A stretch of 64,000 bases of DNA from Symbiodinium natans. Its lineage: Eukaryota; Sar; Dinophyceae; Suessiales; Symbiodiniaceae. The DNA lies in the NCBI GenBank assembly GCA_905221605.1, contig CAJNDS010000237.1, positions 125,787-189,786 on the forward strand, in the 5' to 3' direction. The notes under the pieces are model-generated. The model saw only the letters and a program-made list of their open reading frames with translations, was not told where the DNA came from and made no database searches. Positions 21,634 to 31,817 of this stretch are shown here, piece after piece; position 1 is the first letter of the stretch, and each line of letters starts with the position of its first letter. A program made the position numbers and the translations under genes.

Positions 21634-22464
21634 ATGGGCAAGTCACGCAAGTCCAGCTCGAAATGGGGAGTGAAGTCCTTGGATGTCGAGTCACTAGCAG
21701 ATGGCTTGTCGCTGGCAGACAGTCGACTGGAAGCTCCCAAGTTGATGGAGACCGGATGGAAGGCCGGACAGGTCTTTACCTCGGAAGATGATCCAGATCG
21801 AACGGAGTTGCCATGGGAACCTCCCAGGTTTTTGACCAAAGATCCCGAAGCTCAACGGCAGAAGACCCACTGGGAGCCTCTGTCGATTGCAGGACAAGGG
21901 CGACTCGCAGGTGTGGTGACGGGTGTGTTGGATGAAGATGACTGTGCCGAGCTCATCAGCTGCATCAATCGGAAAGGCTTCACCCCTGCGCTGCTGAACA
22001 TCGGTGGTGGAAGACAAACTCTGGACCCCGTGGCACGGGATGGACATCGAGCGATTGTGGATAGTCCCGATCTCAGTGGTTGGCTCTTGGAAGTCTTGAG
22101 GCCTTACCTCCCGGAGACCTTCCAAAGAGGTCGCCTGGTGGACCTTAACGAGCGCTGTCGTGTGCTGTGCTACACCCCAGGCCAGGAGTTTCCAGCCCAC
22201 TATGATGGCACCTTTCGACGTCCGAGACCGGATCCAAGGGCAGGAGATCGATCGATGGTAACCGTGCAGGTGTATCTTCATGATGTACCTGAAGCGAACG
22301 GAGGAGGTACCACCTTCATGAAAGATTCAGGTGAGGAAGTCTGCCGTTGCCAGCCCAAAGCCGGAAGTGTCTTGATCTTTTCGCAAAACTTGCTTCATGA
22401 AGGATCGCTACTGAAGCACGGGTTGAAATACACCTTGCGGACGGAGGCCATGTATAGAATGTAG
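21634..22464 (+). CDS. 2-oxoglutarate/Fe(II) dioxygenase, prolyl-4-hydroxylase type
   Basis: This gene encodes a 2OG/Fe(II)-dependent oxygenase of the prolyl 4-hydroxylase-like (P4Hc) fold. These enzymes hydroxylate a substrate using oxygen and 2-oxoglutarate; the substrate here is unknown. The preferred ATG at 21634 (GCCATGG) gives 276 residues. A longer frame opens at an ATG at 21538. Numbering from the longer frame, the iron ligands are H221 and D223 (FPAHYDGTF) and H287 (NLLHEGSLLKHG). The strand GGGTTF is at 255-260, and a basic 2OG-binding position falls in GLKYTLRTEAMYR (about K297). All key residues are present and the ORF is uninterrupted by introns, unlike its neighbours. It lacks the octamer and sits between telomeric arrays. 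Confidence 0.85.
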   Translation: MGKSRKSSSKWGVKSLDVESLADGLSLADSRLEAPKLMETGWKAGQVFTSEDDPDRTELPWEPPRFLTKDPEAQRQKTHWEPLSIAGQGRLAGVVTGVLDEDDCAELISCINRKGFTPALLNIGGGRQTLDPVARDGHRAIVDSPDLSGWLLEVLRPYLPETFQRGRLVDLNERCRVLCYTPGQEFPAHYDGTFRRPRPDPRAGDRSMVTVQVYLHDVPEANGGGTTFMKDSGEEVCRCQPKAGSVLIFSQNLLHEGSLLKHGLKYTLRTEAMYRM

Positions 22465-22539
22465 CCATATCATCATGCTTATGGCATGCCATGGCCCAAC
22501 ACGGACAGCACTGCATGGCCAGCTGCTAAGCGAACATGG

Positions 22540-23184
22540 TGACTTCCCTAAACCCTAAACCCTTAACCCTAAACCCTAAACCACCATGGAAGAGCACCTA
22601 CCGGTCCTGGAGATGTACAGTTTCCAGATGCTCAAAACAGAGATGTCCAATTGCTGTGGGCTGTGATGGGTGCCAGGAACAGCTGGAAGAACCCTAAACC
22701 CTAAACCCTAAACCCATGATGAAAGAATAGCATATGAAACGCCATGTGAGCAACCGTCAAAATTCGTGTTCATGTGTAGCCTTGGCCTATCTTGGCTTCT
22801 TGGAAGTGTGCAAAACCTGCATAACCGATTGGGGTATACGGGTATACCCTATTTGGTTATGATATATTCGACAAGCAAGTAATTTCGTCCGCCACTCATG
22901 TGAAGACGATGATATCTCAACATGGGTCGAGTTCGAGAAAGATGTTGAGTAACTTTGTGGGGTATCTGGCCTCCTAACAACCAGAGCAAGAAGCAATGAC
23001 CAGTCCATAACCAGCGACAATCTGCCCACAACCAGCCACAAGCAGAACATAACCAGCCCGTAGCCTTCCCACAACTAGTAACACCTAGTAACTAGCCCAG
23101 TAGCCCAAGATTCAGTCTTGTTTTTAACTGATACTGCGCATTAGTAATTTCGGGTATCCGTACACCAGGGATAGCTCTCTTCAG
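22540..23184. other. Short telomeric runs and noncoding DNA
   Basis: Short CCCTAAA runs lie at about 22550-22582 and 22689-22714. Around 22820-22850 is a GGGTATACGGGTATACCC-like palindromic stretch. Around 22990-23100 the word CCAGC or CCAG with ACAA/TAAC recurs (ACCAGTCCATAACCAGCGAC and similar), a degenerate repeat of about 15 bases. No gene is supported. Confidence 0.5.
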
Positions 23185-23367
23185 GGAAACCCCCCCAGAT
23201 TGGGAATCCCAAGAGTTCCAAGGTATGCGGACCTCCGCTTCGTCACGAACGAGCTGCGCACGCACCGTCAGGACTACTTTCAACCTGACTTGGACCAGCT
23301 CGAGGCGTGCAGAAACTCTGTGGTTGCTGAGGGTTGCACCATTCATCAGCTTGACCTCGTCCTGTGA
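23185..23367 (+). CDS. Terminal exon between telomeric arrays
   Basis: A TTCAG acceptor at 23180-23184 is followed by 60 open codons and a TGA at 23365-23367. The peptide contains RYADLRFVTNELRTHRQDYF and DLDQLEACRNSVVAEG, which look like ordinary globular protein. It lies directly before the array at 23401. A frame on the opposite strand is also open but has no supported ends. The upstream exons are not identified and the product is unknown. Confidence 0.4.
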   Translation, partial: GNPPRLGIPRVPRYADLRFVTNELRTHRQDYFQPDLDQLEACRNSVVAEGCTIHQLDLVL

Positions 23368-23400
23368 TTTTGGTGTTGGTGCTTAGGGCTGTTTAAGGGT

Positions 23401-24055
23401 ACCCTAAACCCTAAACCCTAAACCCTAAACCCTAAACCCTAAACCCTAAACCCTAAACCCTAAACCCTAAACCCTAAACCCTACGGGCTTTGGTACGACT
23501 TGAGGCCTGAGGTTCAAAGGCCCGCGAGAGCGGAGCCTGGGCAGATGCTCTCAAAGCCCCTCAGCCTGAGCCCGAAAGCGCCCAAGCTCTAAACTCGAAT
23601 CCTTGAGGGGTCCTAACTCCCCTCCCCTAAACCTCTAAACCCAAAAGCCCCCAAAACCCTGACCTCCCGAAACCCCAAGTCCCAAACCCCCTCCCTTAAG
23701 GGTCAGAAATCCCCCCTAAACCCCTTAAACCCCCTCAACCCTGAACCCCCCCCCAACCCTAAACCCTAAACCCTTAACCCTTAACCCTTAACCCCTAACC
23801 CCTAACCCCTAAACCCTAAAACCTAAACCCTAAACCCTAAACCCTAAACCCTAAACCCTAAACCCTAAACCCTAAACCCTAAACCCTAAACCCTAAACCC
23901 TAAACCCTAATACCCTAAACCCTAAACCCTAAACCCTAAACCCTAAACCCTAAACCCTAAACCCTAAACCCTAAACCCTAAACCCTAAACCCTAAACCCT
24001 AAACCCTAAACCCTAAACCCTAAACCCTAAACCCTAAACCCTAAACCCTAACCCT
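23401..24055 (-). repeat. Two long CCCTAAA arrays with a Pro-rich spacer
   Basis: Arrays lie at 23401-23481 (about 11 units) and 23758-24053 (about 40 units, nearly perfect after 23826, one TACCCTAAA interruption near 23911). The 280-base spacer is a decayed CCCTAAA derivative (AACCCC, CCCTAAG words). Confidence 0.9.
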
Positions 24056-24099
24056 AAAGCCCCAAGTCCCAATCCCTTCTCGAAGTGCAGCTCTACCCC

Positions 24100-24150
24100 T
24101 GCCTCCTGCCAGATTGAGATTTCGGCACGGCACTCCTTCAAGGTGGGGAT
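24100..24150 (+). CDS. Possible micro-exon
   Basis: Between GTGCAG and AAG-GTGGGG a 17-codon frame (STPASCQIEISARHSFK) is open. The signals are only a matching acceptor and donor, so this is tentative. Confidence 0.2.
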
Positions 24151-24175
24151 TTTTCGGCTCCGGGTTTTTGGGTTT

Positions 24176-25060
24176 AGGGTTTGGGGTTTAGGGTTTGGGG
24201 TTTAGGGTTTAGGGTTTAGGGTTTAGGGTTGATGATGTGTCGTTTTGGGGGAGATTTTTTAGGGGGTGTATGAGGGGTGGCTTTTGGGGTATATGAGGGT
24301 TTTGAGGCGCTGTTCGGGATTTGTTAGGGCTTTGGGGTTTTCAGGGTTTTTGGGGTTTCGGCGTTTAGGATTTATGAGGGTTCTGTGTTCGGGGATTTTT
24401 GGGTTATGTGTATACGGCTTCGACTCAGGGCCTAAAAGAGGTTTTTGAGGGCTGCTGAGGCTTCTAGTGCTTGTTAACTGTTGAAGTCGTCTTTGCTGTT
24501 CGGCTCCGTAGGCTGTTAAATGTTTCTGCGTGGGCACAGGGCCCTACAGGTTTCTTTCGAGCTGGTGACTGAAGGTTTCCTGGGCATGAGGATGAATTTC
24601 GTTCCCCAGTTCCTAGAGCCCAAACCCAAAACCTCAAACCCCATAACCTAAACCCTAAACCCGTCAGTTGTCAAGTTGATAATGTAAGAAAGCCACAAGG
24701 GCCCGTACTTTCCATCAACCTCCCATGTGGCCCTTATTCCCTTAGTAGTTGAGTGAGCATACTTTACACTTTTTGGGATACTATAATCCCCTATAGAACT
24801 GAAAGTGTACACTTTCTTGGGGCTAATGAACTCAGCAACTAAGTTCCTTGAAGACCTCAGCTCATCACCTTTCACGACCGATCACGCGCATCTTTACCCT
24901 CGAACCTCAGCTCTACCACTCTGGAACGGTCGGTCAGTTTCAGGTCTAGGGGTTTAGGCTGGCTTAGGGTTTAGGGTTTAGGGCTTCGAGCTTAGGGTTT
25001 CGGGTTTAGGGTTGAGGGTGCCCCAAATCTCATTTTCGGGCTCATGGTTCCTCAAGCAGT
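24176..25060. other. Degenerate TTTAGGG DNA with a unique 250-base insert
   Basis: A TTTAGGG run (24176-24230) gives way to drifting repeats. Unique sequence at about 24665-24900 has no supported + strand frame. A 75-codon frame on the - strand ends at a telomeric run and has no recognisable product. Confidence 0.45.
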
Positions 25061-25064
25061 AAAT

Positions 25065-25435
25065 CCCTAAACCCTAAACCCTAAACCCTAAACCCTAAAC
25101 CCTAAACCCTAAACCCTAAACCCTAAACCCTAAACCCTAAACCCTAAACCCTAAACCCAACATAGTATGCCTTCCCCGGCCACGTCCTCGAAGGCTTTCT
25201 TGGCACACCCGAACGGCCCGGAGGTCCTCGAGGGGTTCCCAAACGCTGGAGCCCGAGACTTCCCTGCGTTGGGGCCTCTTGGGAAGGCGTTCCATTTGTG
25301 GGGTTTAGGGGTTTAGGGTTTAGGGTTTGGGGTTTAGGGTTTGAGTTTAGGGTTTAGGGTTTAGGGTTCCGGGTTTAGGGTTTAGGGTTTAGGGTTTAGG
25401 GTTTAGGGTTTAGGGTTTAGGGTTTAGGGCGGCTC
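25065..25435. repeat. Opposed telomeric arrays around an exon-like island
   Basis: CCCTAAA units fill 25065-25157 and TTTAGGG units fill 25302-25430, so the arrays point towards each other. The 140-base island between them has an ATG (CATAGTATGCC) and an open frame, MPSPATSSKAFLAHPNGPEV and onwards, up to the TGGGGTTTAG edge. It may be a small exon, but several frames are open. Confidence 0.7.
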
Positions 25436-25865
25436 TATTTGTCGGGTTTACGTGGGGTTGGGGGGGGGGTGTAGAGACTTTACGGTTTTGTTTTTTGTCA
25501 GTACGAGTGATGCTTTCGGGTTGTCTGGCGTCCGGGAGCTTCTTGGACCCAGCACCTGTGAATTTCGGATTCCCATCTCTGCCCCCCCGCAAAGCCGAGC
25601 CTTACCAAAATTTCAAAGAGCAGAACTCCCTAGACCATTGAACACAAAGGGAAGACCGAAACCCTATACACGGGACTCCCCAACGAGAGCCCAAGCTTCA
25701 AGTTTCAACCCCTACCGAAGCCCTTTCTGTAGCGGGTTCTGGCTCAAACCCTAAACCCTGATTTAGGAGTCTAGGCTGACCTGTGACTCCCACAAAATTA
25801 GTAGATTAGAACCCCCTGGATAGAGGGTATACCTCCCAAAAAATGGCAAGTACATGGAGCCTACA

Positions 25866-26145
25866 AACTCTAAACCCTGAACCCTAAACCCTAAAACCCT
25901 AAACCCTGAACCCTAAACCCTAAAACCCTGAACCCTAAACCCTAAGGCCCTAAACCCCAAACCCCATCCCTCTTCCAGCAGAAAGGCCTACGACCTTGCC
26001 TTAAAGAATGTGCAGCACTTACGGGTGCATCTCAAGGCGCGTTCTGCGGAGATTCGAAGGGCAGGATGTGAGGTTTAGAGCGGTTTAGGGTTTAGGGTTT
26101 AGGGTTTAGGGTTTAGGGTTTAGGGTTTAGGGTTTAGGGCTCTTC
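25866..26145. repeat. Telomeric runs flanking a short exon-like island
   Basis: CCCTAAA and CCCTGAA units (25866-25965) precede a TTCCAG acceptor and an island with the frame RKAYDLALKNVQHLRVHLKA, open from about 25981 to 26055. TTTAGGG units follow (26085-26139). The island is a plausible exon of about 85 bases with no known product. Confidence 0.55.
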
Positions 26146-26262
26146 TTAAGGGATGGGTGTGGGGGGAAAGCAGCCAACAGCTTCATAAATTTGGGGCTTC
26201 GGAAGCGATGATCACCCCCGGCTTGCCATACTCCTGTCCTTTTGACCGCATGCGAAAGACAA

Positions 26263-26373
26263 TCCCAAAGGGTCCTAAGTACCTGCATAGTAGAAAGTAG
26301 GGCTTCTATAATAGGAGTTACTATTATGGTTTGGGTAAGTGACCCCCATATAGGTACTTAGGATTCTTTGGGA
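26263..26373. mobile_element. 111-bp foldback (MITE-like) element
   Basis: The ends form a 22-bp terminal inverted repeat: TCCCAAAGGGTCCTAAGTAC at the left and its complement at 26352-26373, matching at 20 of 22 positions. The interior is AT-rich and noncoding. A clear target-site duplication was not established. It resembles a non-autonomous DNA transposon or an introner-type element. Confidence 0.7.
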
Positions 26374-26487
26374 ATTACCATCTATCCGTATCATGGAAGC
26401 TGAGCGCTGCGTCTAAGGTCCCTTGCAAGCAGCCCAAGTTTTTGCAAGAGCTTGCTAGAGACATTGCCGGAATGCGTCTCGAAGAAT

Positions 26488-26690
26488 GAGAGAGAGAAAG
26501 CATCGACCGCTTAGCGAGCACTCGAAGTTCATTGCGCACCAGGATTTCCTACAGAGCTTCCTGGCCGAAATGCTTCCCGTGAAGCGGGATGTTCGCGCCT
26601 TCGTCAGACACTTTGGCATGGAGGCGCGCCGCACGGTTCCGAGCAGAGTCATGCCTGAACCTGAAATCTATATCCCCAACTTGTTGGGAA
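26488..26690 (+). CDS. Possible exon, unrecognised helical peptide
   Basis: The frame KHRPLSEHSKFIAHQDFLQS and AEMLPVKRDVRAFVRHFGME is open from about 26488 to 26680. Upstream another frame (KFLQELARDIAGMRLEE) is open from about 26430 and ends in a TGA, so a frameshift or intron would be needed to join them. The - strand is also open. No product recognised. Confidence 0.3.
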
Positions 26691-26790
26691 TTGTGTTTTC
26701 TTTTTGTTTATATCAAACCCAAGAGGATATTAAAGATAGTAGTTTTTATTAAGGTTTTAAGGGGAGTATAGAAATGTGTCAGACCCCCTG
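26690..26790 (+). repeat. Dispersed AT-rich repeat, copy 1
   Basis: This stretch of about 95 bases shares long blocks with 31818-31912, including CCCAAGAGGATATTAAA, then TTATTAAGGTT and AAGGGGAGTATAGA. It is noncoding and sits near an exon-like island. Confidence 0.7.
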
Positions 26791-26889
26791 CACCCTGCAC
26801 TTCCACCACATCGTTGAGTCAGCAGGAGCCAGAGCTCAAGACTCACATTGGGATTTAGGGTGTAGGGTTTGGGGTTGAAGGTTGAGGGT

Positions 26890-26972
26890 TGGGGGTTTAG
26901 GGTTTAGGGTTTAGGGTTTAGGGTTTAGGGTTTAGGGTTTAGGGTTTAGGGTTTAGGGTTTAGGGTTTAAAC
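26890..26972 (+). repeat. TTTAGGG array
   Basis: About ten perfect TTTAGGG units, followed by unique sequence. Confidence 0.9.
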
Positions 26973-27584
26973 TCGGCACTCAGACGCTCGCCCCTGAAAC
27001 TCTTCTGCGGAGCCCCAACGTTGAACTTCACGAGCCCCGAGCCCTGCACGCCTGAGCCCTTGAGTGCTCAACCCGCAAAGAAAGCAGAAGACAAAGGAAA
27101 CAACACTAGGCACGCCCTTGGGACCGTTTTGTATTCCCCTTATTGGGTTTAAGAGGATCATGCTCAGGAATTTGGGTTTCTGAGGGTTTTAAGCGCCCTC
27201 CTAGAACATGTTCGGGTTACCCCCTTGCGCTGCCTATGAATATGAATGTCTCCGAAATGAGGGGTTCCTTCTTGGGATCCTTTTTCGGAAGATCTAGATA
27301 TCAGGGGGGTCTATATAAGGGGTCCCCTGTTTTCGGACACCCCCAGATGAAGCAGGGTTCATATTACTGTTAGTGATGAGTGTATACAAGGTTCCTTTTT
27401 AATCCTGGTGAGTGTACATTTTTGGTGTCCTTTTGGGGATACAAGGAGTCCCTAAACCCTAAATCTAAACCCTCAACCCTAAACCCTACTTCATATGAGC
27501 CCCAAGTCACCTCCACACGTGGCAGAGAGCCAGGTGGGCCCCAACAAGACCAGCGCCAACCTGGCAGCTCGAGCCATTTTGGGC

Positions 27585-27775
27585 AGGGTTTAGGGTTTAG
27601 GGTTTAGGATTTAGGGTTTAGGGTTTAGGCTTTAGGCTTTAGGCTTTAGGCTTTAGGCTTTAGGCTTTAGGCTTTAGGCTTTAGGGTTTAGGGTTTAGGC
27701 TTTAGGCTTTAGGCTTTAGGCTTTAGGCTTTAGGCTTTAGGGTTTAGGGTTTAGGGTTTAGGGTTTAGGGTTTAG
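27585..27775 (+). repeat. Array alternating TTTAGGG and TTTAGGC blocks
   Basis: The array starts at a CAG-GGTTTAGGG edge. It contains TTTAGGG units, then a homogeneous block of about eight TTTAGGC units, two or three TTTAGGG, a second block of about six TTTAGGC, and TTTAGGG again. The variant block is duplicated as a unit, as expected from local tandem duplication rather than point drift. Confidence 0.85.
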
Positions 27776-27850
27776 GGGGTGCAGGGTTGGCTTCAGGGAG
27801 GCTTCAGTGCTCTGTATCTGCAGCATGTGACAGCTCCCAGACTTCCGCAG

Positions 27851-27924
27851 TGACGTACTTGTTCAACACGCCTCTGCTTGCAGTGAGCAGACTGCTTCCA
27901 TCACTTCCATCTGTCCTTGCATTG
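27851..27924 (+). CDS. Exon-like island ending at a TTTAGGG array
   Basis: After a CCGCAG acceptor the frame VTYLFNTPLLAVSRLLPSLP and onwards is open and stops being unique exactly where GTTTAGGG begins (27925). The array would then supply the GT donor. No product is recognised. Confidence 0.3.
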
Positions 27925-27994
27925 GTTTAGGGTTTAGGGTTTAGGGTTTAGGGTTTAGGGTTTAGGGTTTAGGGTTTAGGGTTTAGGGTTTAGG
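27925..27994 (+). repeat. TTTAGGG array
   Basis: Ten near-perfect units begin at the end of the island at 27851-27924. The sequence after it (about 28000-28085) is open on the - strand (MDSMAGCRKKSELQSPKLEK), one of the few minus-strand coding candidates in the window. Confidence 0.85.
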
Positions 27995-28299
27995 GTACAT
28001 TTTTGGCGGGTAGTCGAAGTTGACAGTCACGGTGGGCACGGCATATTTCTCCAGCTTTGGGCTCTGGAGCTCGCTCTTCTTGCGGCAGCCTGCCATCGAG
28101 TCCATGTTTCACTGTCGGCAAGCCTGCACCCTTTAAGGAACATAAGTACAGCTACCATCCCATTGAACAATTCTTCGCCATAGAATCGGTTGCCTTATTC
28201 TCTGTGACTGCTCGCCCCCTAAACCCTCAAGCCCACGCGTCTGCAACTACGACCCTGTTCTTCTTGTATGAGACAGAAATGACACTTGCTGTCAATGAC

Positions 28300-28380
28300 A
28301 CTCGTTAAACCCTAAAGCCTAAAGCCTAAACCCTAAACCCTAAACCCTAAACCCTAAACCCTAAACCCTAAACCCTAAAC
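28300..28380 (-). repeat. CCCTAAA array
   Basis: About ten units, the first ones CCCTAAAG variants. Confidence 0.9.
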
Positions 28381-28409
28381 ATAACTAGTTATTTTACTGC
28401 GCGCTTCAG

Positions 28410-28517
28410 GATTTCGAGAGCAACGCCCCTCCCATGCCACAGCGCGAGACCCCGAGGCCGAACTGATGCGAAACCTCCTGGAGTTCACGGACCAAGTCCA
28501 GAAGCACTGGCAGGACG
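28410..28517 (+). CDS. Exon bounded by CAG and a TTTAGGG array
   Basis: The island starts after a CTTCAG acceptor. It encodes a charged, helical peptide (DPEAELMRNLLEFTDQVQKH) and ends at GGACG directly against GTTTAGGG. The frame is open over its whole length. It is the clearest case of coding-like sequence running straight into a telomeric array. The product and partner exons are unknown. Confidence 0.45.
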
Positions 28518-28623
28518 GTTTAGGGTTTAGGGTTTAGGGTTTAGGGTTTAGGGTTTAGGGTTTAGGGTTTAGGGTTTAGGGTTTAGGGTTTAGGGTTTAG
28601 GGTTTAGGGTTTAGGGTTTAGGG
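28518..28623 (+). repeat. TTTAGGG array, likely intronic
   Basis: About fifteen perfect TTTAGGG units. The first GT serves as a possible splice donor for the exon 28410-28517. Confidence 0.9.
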
Positions 28624-29407
28624 GGGCACCCTAAGCCCTAAACCTGAGTGGCCGGAGAGAGGTTACTCTACAGGATCAAGTGCGGAGATTGCGGCGCTTC
28701 TCATTCGGTACCGAAACCCTCTCTTGCTGGACTTGAGAGCGTTAGGGACTGGAATGAGCCGTTTTGCGGCCATGTGTATGAAACGCCCTGAACCCTCTCT
28801 TAACCCTGTTTGGAACCTGAGACGAATCCCTGATGAATCCTACAAGTAACCGAAACCAGCATCAGACCGTATTGTTTTGCATGTGCAGTTTTGTCCATCC
28901 ACCGAAGGACGTGTTTGGTTCGTTTGCGTTCGGGGTCGCTAAGGTGCTTGAAGGGCAAGCCGAGTAGAAGTCCTCTCTGAGACATCCTTTGTCTTGGGCT
29001 GCTAGACACTGTTGTTGGGGGGGGGGGGGGGGGGTGGGGAGCGGGGTTTGGGGGTTCAGGGGTTTAGGGCTTTAAGGCCTGGTGTGCAGGTATTACCTGA
29101 ACAAGGGCTCTTTGAATTCAGGTGCAGTCTAGGGGGTGGGGCTGGGCTCGGCGTTTAGTTGGGTTTCCGCTCGAGGGAGTTCTGACTTTGAGTTCGTGTT
29201 TAGGGTGTTTAGGGCTTCAAGGCGTAGTAGGTTCATCATTTCGAGGTGGTCCGTCGTTTGGCACAGAATGCAAGGCATCAGCCGTCCCCCACCATTGTCA
29301 CTCCCAAAACCTAAATACTAAACCTCATGTGATGCGAACTTGATGACGACGAGCAAGACAAAGCGCACACGCGTTTCCGTGTTCAGAAATCTTTTGAAAG
29401 TCCCGGA

Positions 29408-30079
29408 GTGAGGGTCATGCCATGGTTGCGCCTTTGCAGTACTTTGATGCATCAAGCTGCGCTCATGGCCTTGTTGTTCTGCGTGGGCGCCAAAGTCCTG
29501 GACTTTCTGCCGCCTCAGGACGTGTGCGCAGATGCACGCCTCGTTGCACCTTGTGAGAGCCCGGACCTTGTACTGACAGCCTCCGGGCTGACGGACGAGA
29601 ACGCAGTGACCGGCATTGCTCAGCTGACCCCATTGCGTACAGGCGCTCACGCAGCGAAGGTCGCAGCCATCTTTGACACTGCATGGTTCGTCACAGACAT
29701 TGCGCTCAGCCCTGCCCTATCAGATGCGCTGCACATGGAGCTCCAAGCCGAGCCTGGCCTCGTGGATGCTGCAGGCTTGGCTGTGGAGACCCTTGTCCCG
29801 AACGTGAATGTCACGCTGGGCATCCAGGAGCTGGATGGTCGACACTTGAGCGTCTCCGTGGTTGCCGGGAGAGTGGGCAGGACCCACGCCTTGAATGGCT
29901 ACATGGTCCTTATTGGACCGTCCTTAATGAAGAAGCTACACATCTCAATCCTCATGGACGAGAAGGGCCAGGCAGCAGTCCGCCGGTGTGAGCCAGCCGT
30001 GTCAGTCATGCGAACGGCGGGGGCACGGGTCACGACATGCACTTGCGCGGATAACACCTGCCAGGCCCCTAAACCCTAA
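29408..30079 (+). CDS. Retropepsin-like ORF
   Basis: A 223-codon uninterrupted frame. The N-terminal part has a hydrophobic stretch (ALMALLFCVGAKVLDFL). Near residue 85 is an IFDTAWFVTDIAL strand and about 80 residues later VLIGPSLMKKLHISILMDEK. That pairing resembles the catalytic D-T-G loop and the hydrophobic ALIG-L-L end of retroviral-type aspartic proteases, as encoded by LTR retrotransposons. The Gly of D-T-G is Ala here, so activity is doubtful. No Gag zinc knuckle or reverse transcriptase is seen next to it. The frame runs into a CCCTAAA array at 30065. The call rests on motif resemblance only. Confidence 0.35.
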   Translation: MRVMPWLRLCSTLMHQAALMALLFCVGAKVLDFLPPQDVCADARLVAPCESPDLVLTASGLTDENAVTGIAQLTPLRTGAHAAKVAAIFDTAWFVTDIALSPALSDALHMELQAEPGLVDAAGLAVETLVPNVNVTLGIQELDGRHLSVSVVAGRVGRTHALNGYMVLIGPSLMKKLHISILMDEKGQAAVRRCEPAVSVMRTAGARVTTCTCADNTCQAPKP

Positions 30080-30188
30080 ACCCTAAACCCTAAACCCTAA
30101 ACCCTAAACCCTAAACCCTAAACCCTAAACCCTAAACCCTAAACCCTAAACCCTAAACCCTAAACCCTAAACCCTAAACCTAAACCCT
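30064..30188 (-). repeat. CCCTAAA array
   Basis: Seventeen or so near-perfect units. A small open island follows (about 30200-30285, frame GKVRATRRRKIGNSEDRHTR) before another short CCCTAAA run. Confidence 0.9.
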
Positions 30189-30869
30189 ACAAACAAGCCA
30201 GGGAAGGTCCGAGCCACGAGGCGACGGAAGATCGGGAACTCTGAAGATCGCCACACGCGTCGTCTGGTCGTGCCCAAAATTGGAACCCTAAACCCTAAAC
30301 CCTAAACCCTAAACCACGCTTGGACTTGTTTCGAAGTGTCGGAGTGCTTCTACAGGCTTTTGGTCGGTTGAACTACATCTACAATCTGTTCAGGGTTTGA
30401 AGCCCTGGACCCCCGAAGCCTCAACCTGAATCGGTTCTAAGTTTGGCAGCCCAAGATTTCCGGCGTACCCTACACCGCTTTATCCAGGTCCCTATAAGCC
30501 CGAAACCTAGACCTGGACGCCCTGGGCCCAAAGCCCCAAAGTGTCTTGTTTAGTGTCTGTGGTCCTTGGACTTGGGACTTCTTGTGTTTGCGGGCGGGGT
30601 TTAGGGTTTAGAGTTTAGGATTTCCAGGGCTCAAGGGTTCAGCGAGTCCAGGATTTAGGGTTTAGGGAGGTTGAGAGGGCTTAAGAGCTTTGCGGCTCTA
30701 GAGGAGTCGAGACAGGAAAGCCTTGAGCCCTAATCCCGAGAAAGCCGTGTCGCTTATTGGGAATCAGGAAGCCCGGCAGAAATTGGTCTTGAGCGCCGTA
30801 AAGCCAAAGAATACAAACACAACCATGGGCCGGAATCTTGAAGTAGCTTCTGTGTTGCATTGAATTTGC

Positions 30870-30979
30870 CCTAAACCCTAAACCCTAAACCCTAAACCCT
30901 AAACCCTAAACCCTAAACCCTAAACCCTAAACCCTAAACCCTAAACCCTAAACCCTAAACCCTAAACCCTAAACCCTAA
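30870..30979 (-). repeat. CCCTAAA array
   Basis: About fifteen units, the last one shortened. No gene is apparent between 30310 and 30870 other than short open stretches. Confidence 0.9.
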
Positions 30980-31169
30980 CAAAAGATTGGAGCGGCTGCT
31001 TCGGCACATCTCTCACACCTGAGGTTTAAGGGGATGGCTGCTTATCATTCATCTCGGCCCTCTAGGCCTCAGTTTCGCGACTGCAGCTCAACGACTGTCA
31101 ACCACGTTTGCGAAGTTTGTTGTTCTTTGAGTTCTTGTGGAGTGGCTAAATACACCCTAAACCCTCTTT

Positions 31170-31430
31170 CTCTTTCTTCCACTCTCTCTCTCTCTCTCTA
31201 TACATATGTATATATATATATATAAGCCTTTTATATACATATATGCTTATTTATTAATTGATTTATTTATTTGTTTATTTCTTTATTTATAATATAAACC
31301 GAATATATAACATATGACATATATATAACATATATAACATATATGTTCATTTATTTATTCATTTGTTATTTATAAATCGAATATATAACATATATAACAT
31401 ATACATATATACATATATATATATAGACCC
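31170..31430. repeat. Low-complexity TCTC and AT-rich block
   Basis: A (CT)n run is followed by (TA)n and degenerate ATATAACATATA / TTTATTTATT units. The block is noncoding and similar in character to 215-395. Confidence 0.8.
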
Positions 31431-31450
31431 CAAAGACCCTGGAAGCCCAA

Positions 31451-31520
31451 GAAGTGCAACCGGAAGGAGCTGCACGGCGACCGGAGGAAGCCGACCAAGT
31501 CTCCGAGGATGCACCGGAGG
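31451..31520 (+). CDS. Exon-like island before a TTTAGGG run
   Basis: The open frame EVQPEGAARRPEEADQVSED ends GCACCGGAGG exactly at GTTTAGGG (31521). Acidic and Pro/Ala-rich; no product recognised. Confidence 0.3.
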
Positions 31521-31817
31521 GTTTAGGGTTTAGGGTTTAGGGTTTGGGGTTTAGGGTTTGGGGTTTAGGGTTTAGGGTTTAGGGTTAGGGTGGTTTTCAA
31601 CCCCCAAGGCCAGAGGCCTACAAACCCTAAAAAAAAAACCGAAAAGACCTAAAACGCCCTTAACCCTAATAAAGCCCTCTAAACATCTATAAACCCTCTG
31701 AACACTATGAACTTCAACTCTGGTTTCATGGGGCTCTTGGGGGCCAACGGCGGCGGTGGCTCTTGCACGCGCCCCAAACCCGCAGCCTTAAAGAGCCCTG
31801 TAGTTATATCTCCCTTG

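Noticed and set aside
23758-24055. True chromosome end
   Set aside because: The arrays lie inside the contig, in both orientations and many short blocks with unique DNA on both sides, so they are interstitial.
25738-25755. GGCTCAA word resembling the end of the dinoflagellate spliced leader
   Set aside because: Only a few bases match and the upstream part of the leader is absent; it runs into CCCTAAA repeats.
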